A stretch of DNA of 64,000 bases from Pyxicephalus adspersus (Eukaryota; Chordata; Amphibia; Anura; Pyxicephalidae): NCBI RefSeq assembly GCF_032062135.1, contig NC_092862.1, positions 96,695,283 to 96,759,282 on the forward strand, in the 5' to 3' direction. The notes under the pieces are model-generated. The model saw nothing but the letters and a program-made list of their open reading frames with translations, was not told the origin of the DNA and searched no databases. Below, piece by piece: positions 53,601-59,600 of the stretch; within the stretch, counting starts at the first letter, position 1, and each line of letters starts with the position of its first letter. The position numbers and the translations under genes were made by a program.

Positions 53601-56600
53601 GAAAAACTCAAACCAGTCCACATGGCACCATCAAGCATGCCATGTTCAAAGTCACATAAATGACCTAACATCCTCATTCTGATGTTCAGTTTGAACTTCA
53701 GTAGGTTGTCTTGACGATGTCCAAATGCTTAAAAGCATTGAGTTAGTGCTGTGTGGTTGGCAGATATTTTCATGAATAAGCAGTTGAACATGTGTAAAGT
53801 GGCCAGAGAGTGTGTGTATAAATAATTTACAGGTATGCAAATAAGTCATGGAGTTATTGCCAAGTTAAATAAAATAGGTAAACACTGCTAAATTTGCTGT
53901 TTGGATAGTTAGGCTCACAAAAGGACTAAGCAAATGAAACCAGCAACGACCCAGAATGATCTGTAGACTCACAAGCACAACTGGCTAGTATAAGAAGACA
54001 AAGGAACCCTATGCTCCTTATGGCAGCCTCTAATAGAGTCTTTAAAGAAAAATAAAATTTGCAATTATTTAAGCCCAATAGGATAAAATGGATAATGGGA
54101 CTGAGGGATGGAATCTGTTTATCATGAGTTTGCCTGGGTTTATTTGAGTGAATGAATTTGCTGAACACACACACACACATTTGTTTTATTGTTAGGAATT
54201 TCCTTGAATCACCCAATGTATATGGTTCTCAAACCAGAGACAATGTATGTATATTGAATATTTTTATCTATTAGGAGGAAACATTTTCAAATGTGAGTTA
54301 TCTGGTGTCATGTGGTTATGCTGGTGTTGTGACAAAATGCTGAGGATGTTCAAGTGTCCGAATAACCTCCAGTAAATTGACATCACTGTAGCACAGAGGT
54401 GTAGACATGGTTAAAAGCATGCTGCTTTATTTCTATGCCTATCCACATCAGAAAATGTTCCTAGCTATCTTTTTGACCCACTAATGCTAGAGGGCCAAGC
54501 ATACCCAAACGCACACAACTGTTCATAATAATTACAGGAAGAAAATGTATTTTGCTTGTAGCTTTAAACAGGTCAAGCTAAATCAGCCCACTCAGTGGCA
54601 TGTAATTCCAAAAGCATTTACACACTGACATTTCTAAGTTTACAAAACACAGTGTATTTCTTCTCTGGCATTTTTGCGTCCCTGCGTACCACAAAATGCC
54701 TGAATGTCATTATTTTGAAAATAAGTGTTGGCCCCTATTAAATGAAAAGTACTGAGTGGGGGTTTACTTGCCAAACAGATTTGGAAATAACTAGCTTTCT
54801 ATTCTATCTATGTTTATACAATCTATGTTTTTCTGTAAGTAAAGTGTTTTAAATTGTAAGACACACACACAATCAGCCAGCTTCTTTTAAGCAGCACCTT
54901 GATGGTGCCAGGTTGGAACTCCTCTTGCCTTCAAACCTGCCATAATCATTTGTCGCATAGATTCAAAAAGGTGCTGGAAGCATTTTTTTGGAAGTTTGGT
55001 CTATATTTATAGACATGATATCACTGAGTTGCTGCGGATTTGTAGGCTGCACACCCATAATGTAAATCTCCTGTTACACCAAATCCAAAATGTGCTCTAT
55101 TGGTTTGAGATCTGGTGAATGTGGTACATTTGAGTACAGTGAACTTGTTGTGATGTTCAAATAAGTATAAATAAAGTGGTTGGTAAATGTGTGTATATAT
55201 TTTTAAAAGCAGTATTAAGTCATTGAGAGAGTGGGCAGACACATCACAGAGTGTCATGTACTTAGATGTTCTACTATATTACAAGAGTTTATCGCAGTCT
55301 CTGTCCCAGTTACTTGCACTTGTTATCACTGCCACCGAAATAAAAAGTAAGTAGGAAGCCAACATTTTTACATTGTCCCTAGAACAGTTGGAAAAATCTT
55401 TAAATGGGGACACTTAGTCCAAGAACAACTGTCTAGCAGGTGAATTTTCCCCACTTTGGAAAATTCACAGAAAAAGTCATTTTAACAATGGTAAACAGAT
55501 AGCAAAAAACAAAAAGCTATTATTTAGAAATAAATTAATTGCCTAGGCTGAGATGATGTAAAATAAAAATAAAATATGCTGCACAACTCGGTAGCATTAA
55601 CTTAGTCTCTGACAAGGCTAAATCTTGTTATTTGTAAATACAGACAAGCACGGGATCCAGGATTTAAAATAACCATTTCTTAGCATGCATTTTAGAAAAT
55701 CTAGGAAAAAAAAGTTTGAGCCGACGCTTTCTTTTGGAAAGAAAAGCAGATGAAAGCATGTTTGGCAGAAGTAGGGATGGAGTACTGTTCTATAGAATAA
55801 TAATAATTAATACCATTTGATACTTTTATTAAATTTTGGCTCACTTTGTGTTTTGTCTTTTGGCTTCCTAAAAACCCTTGATAACATTCAGCCTGCTAAG
55901 AGCAAAAGGTACTGCCATCAGTTAATTAGGTTACACTGCATTGCACAGTGTCATAAATTTAATTATTAAAGCTTGATTACTGGAAGAGACAGAATGGATA
56001 CTTCCCATTTATAATAATTTTATTCTTGCTGATCCTTTACTATCCAATCACACCCCTGACCTAGGTGTATTGTTTTACCTGACCTAAAACAAAGTAAACC
56101 GTTTTATTAAACATAATTACATACTACTTGAAGGGTTATACAGTAAAATAAAAATGAATGAATTTCCAATATAAACACTCTTGTTGTAGCAGGATGAGTG
56201 AGACTCCAGAGTAGGGAGATGTACCTGGGAAGTAAAAAAGCTTATGGAAGTCCCAACAAATCCTAACTAAAGCTGAACTGTCACTTTTAGTAAAAATAAG
56301 GGAAACTCATTTAAAAACAAGAAGAATGTTTCATTTATTGTCTGAAACTAGAAATCTTTTATTTTTGGGTCTGTTTACACACTAGGTAACCAAAGCAGCA
56401 ACAGCTGTAAACACATTAGGAGCAGTGTGGCAGTTAAATCGCAGACTTATGTTTAAAATGTTCTATGTTGCATATGGCATGAATATAAACTGCCCTTGGA
56501 GAAGGTTAAAGCTGATTTACAGCAAGTGTTTCTATCTTACTATAATGATTAGGTTATCTTTACCTTGCTTGACATTTTAGTTTGCACACATTTCTGTAGA

Positions 56601-59600
56601 TTTATTGAATACATGGGACGGTTCCTATATAGATAATTTAAGACCCTTTGAGACTAACCGTATGTTACATTTCAGGCTATTTATCACTGCTATGTGTATC
56701 ATTAATTTATCATAGTTATCACAAGTAATGTAATTACCAGCAACAATAAAAAAAATATTCTATCTTCCTTTTAGAATTTTGTTAGGACGTGTTTTTTTAA
56801 GTGCATATTCATAAATGACAAGTGGCTATGCAGAAATATCACAATATACAAACAGCTAATGAAAGCTGCTAATTGCACACAATATAATAAAGTGTATATA
56901 GGTATATAGAGCAAACATTTTTTAGTGTTGGAAAAAAGCTTACAACTACTAGATTACATACTGTACATTGTGTACTGTGGTGCATTAACCTTTACTGCAT
57001 CAAAACAGCCTATTTATTTATATGGCGTCCAAAGTACAACAATGAAACAAGAAATGGACATGTACATTTTTTAGCAATGCTTTGTACCACACTGAATGGT
57101 GCTTTACCATTTTGAGATTACACTTATAATTAGAACTGTAACACAGTAAGGTACAAAATAGGTATAAATGGGACCTGAAATGTATTTTTTTTTGGCTAGA
57201 AATTCTGTTTAAAAATAAATTCACCTAAGTCTGAGATGTATATGGGCACCCATTGCATTCAAGCCACGATGCCATTCTCCTCCCAGTGGAGATGGTAGTC
57301 ACTGTGGAAAGTGAATGTGGTGGTACAGTTCTAACGTTTCATGCAATGCCCATGCCTTTCATTACTGCCAGACAAATGTTAGCAGAGAAAGTTTTAAGAT
57401 TAATAAATGAACCACAGTGATAATTTCATTAACTGCAAAGATGGAAATGGGTTTCCTGCATACCAACCTAACTAAGCTCAGAAACATTCATGTCAGCATT
57501 TACATACTGTATTTATTATACTTGTTATATTAAGAAAAGTCACACAGCCAGAAAGCTAAATAGGAATGAGAACCTACCTTGTTTCCTCCAGTAACAAACT
57601 GCTTACAGTTAGACTTTCCAAACAGAGGGTGAACAGCAACAATCTACAAAGACAACACATATTGGAAAATAAATCTTAAAACATCATAGCTAAAACAGCA
57701 CAAAAATTTGCTCTTGCTATGTTCTGTGCTACTAAATTACCATTACACAATATCAAATAATTAAAGAGTATTAAAAGTTTTTTTGTTTTGGATAGTGTAG
57801 TGACAGTTTAAAATCTATGAGTTTTTTTAAATACCATTAAGACTGAAAGCAGAGGAAATTCCAACAACTTTTTACCAGAACCAGTGTTAATCTTAAATAA
57901 AATAAATATTAAAAAAGAAGGTAATGCGTTTTTGTGTTAAGTGAATGCACCAGTACATATATAAAAAGGGTGCAAGCAATATTTTGGCTTTGGGAGGTCT
58001 TAAATACATTTTGTGATAGAACTATAGCAGTCAAGATAGACAATGTACCTGATTTATTAAAGTTCTCCAGGTCTGGAGAAAATAAAGTATCATGGGAGAA
58101 CCAGGATGATCCAGCAAATCTGGAATGGATCTGGTCCGGGATAAAAACATTTGGCAAACAGCAAAATATTTTTTGAAATCCATTTCAGGTTTGCCGATTC
58201 ATCCAGGTTCCCCCATGATAGTCTATCTTTTCCAGGCTTGGAAGGATTTATTAAACCAGTCCCAATGTCTTTTCTTGCTAGGAGTAAACATCAGTGAAGC
58301 TTTTGGCAAATCCCAGCAGTCACCTCCAGTACAATTAAAGGCTACTGGGCAGGTTGTAAATTTTTGACCAAAAGCCTATAGTTTTACCAAGACAAAGAGT
58401 ATACCTTTAATAAAAATAAAATATAGTGGTATCAAACCAGAAGTAAATCTGTGATACCCACATGTTCCCGTTCCCTCGCAGGGCACTGCCATCTTCTTTT
58501 TTTTCTCTTCCTGTAGGCGAACTTCAGCATCAGGTGGACGTAACTCCTGAACTCAGTTCAGCTTTTTACCGGATACCCAGAGTGATCAGACAGGTAGGAG
58601 GGATTATTGCAAAAGGACCATCATCTGTCCCTTTCTGCAGTTATGATCTGGCTAATTATGGTTTTTAAAAGTGGAACTTTAGTTCTCTCTTAAAAGAGTG
58701 GGGCATTTTTACCAACAAACAACATGCTTGACTAGCCAAAAATGTCTTGCTATCTGGGGCTTTACAGAGATTTAGCCTTTCTTACCGACGACCATTTTCA
58801 GGAGAATTAAGAAAAATCTCCAACAGCAACATAGGTAAAAATTATTTTTTTAGTGTGTGAAAATGCTAGAATCCCTTTCACATTTTCTACTGCTGCAGAT
58901 TTTTCATCAATTTCTGTCTGCTGAAACCACTATTATTGTGACAGTATATGAGGGCAAAAGGTGCCACAAATAGCGGTGTGAATACTTATCATACTTAATA
59001 ATTCTTAAGCTAGTCTGACTGTTAAAGTTTTGAAAATTTTGTCAAAGTATGACTTTGCATTTGGGTTGAACCCTAAACCTATTTCTTGGCTGTTGTAGAT
59101 ACAAAGTTATTGTAACAGGTGTCTCTTTGGAGCCAGTCACTGTGAAAAATGCATAACTGCATAACTATTCACCAACTCTTAGCAATAGAAAAAGATATCA
59201 AGAGAGCGGCAATCATTATTGAGCAAAGCTGTATTTATGGAACAACATTATGTTTTATTGAAACTTTAAGAGCTGGAAATAAAGTAGAAAGAGCAGCACA
59301 ATAACTAATGATTTTCTGTGATTATATCAGCTTATAGTTTTACGTGCAGGAGTATTTCCATCATTTTCAATCAAAACCTAATGTACTTGAAAGTTATGCT
59401 ACAAATGATATACAAACTATTGAACAGTGTTTGTGGAATTACATTTAACTGACATCAGCAAAGAACTATGAATTGTCTGGTTTTAAAACCTCCTAATGTT
59501 ATACTTCCTTGCATAAAAAGGAATATAAATTAAGATATAAAATAGAGTATGCTTCACTGTTCAACTCTATTAGCTGAGGCAGTAGCTGTCATCTAGCAGC

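Noticed and set aside
58042..58268. AATGT target duplication around the palindromic element at 58045-58263
   Set aside because: The repeats fall at 58042-58046 and 58264-58268, but the left one overlaps bases that belong to the element by comparison with the other copies, so the match is probably chance.
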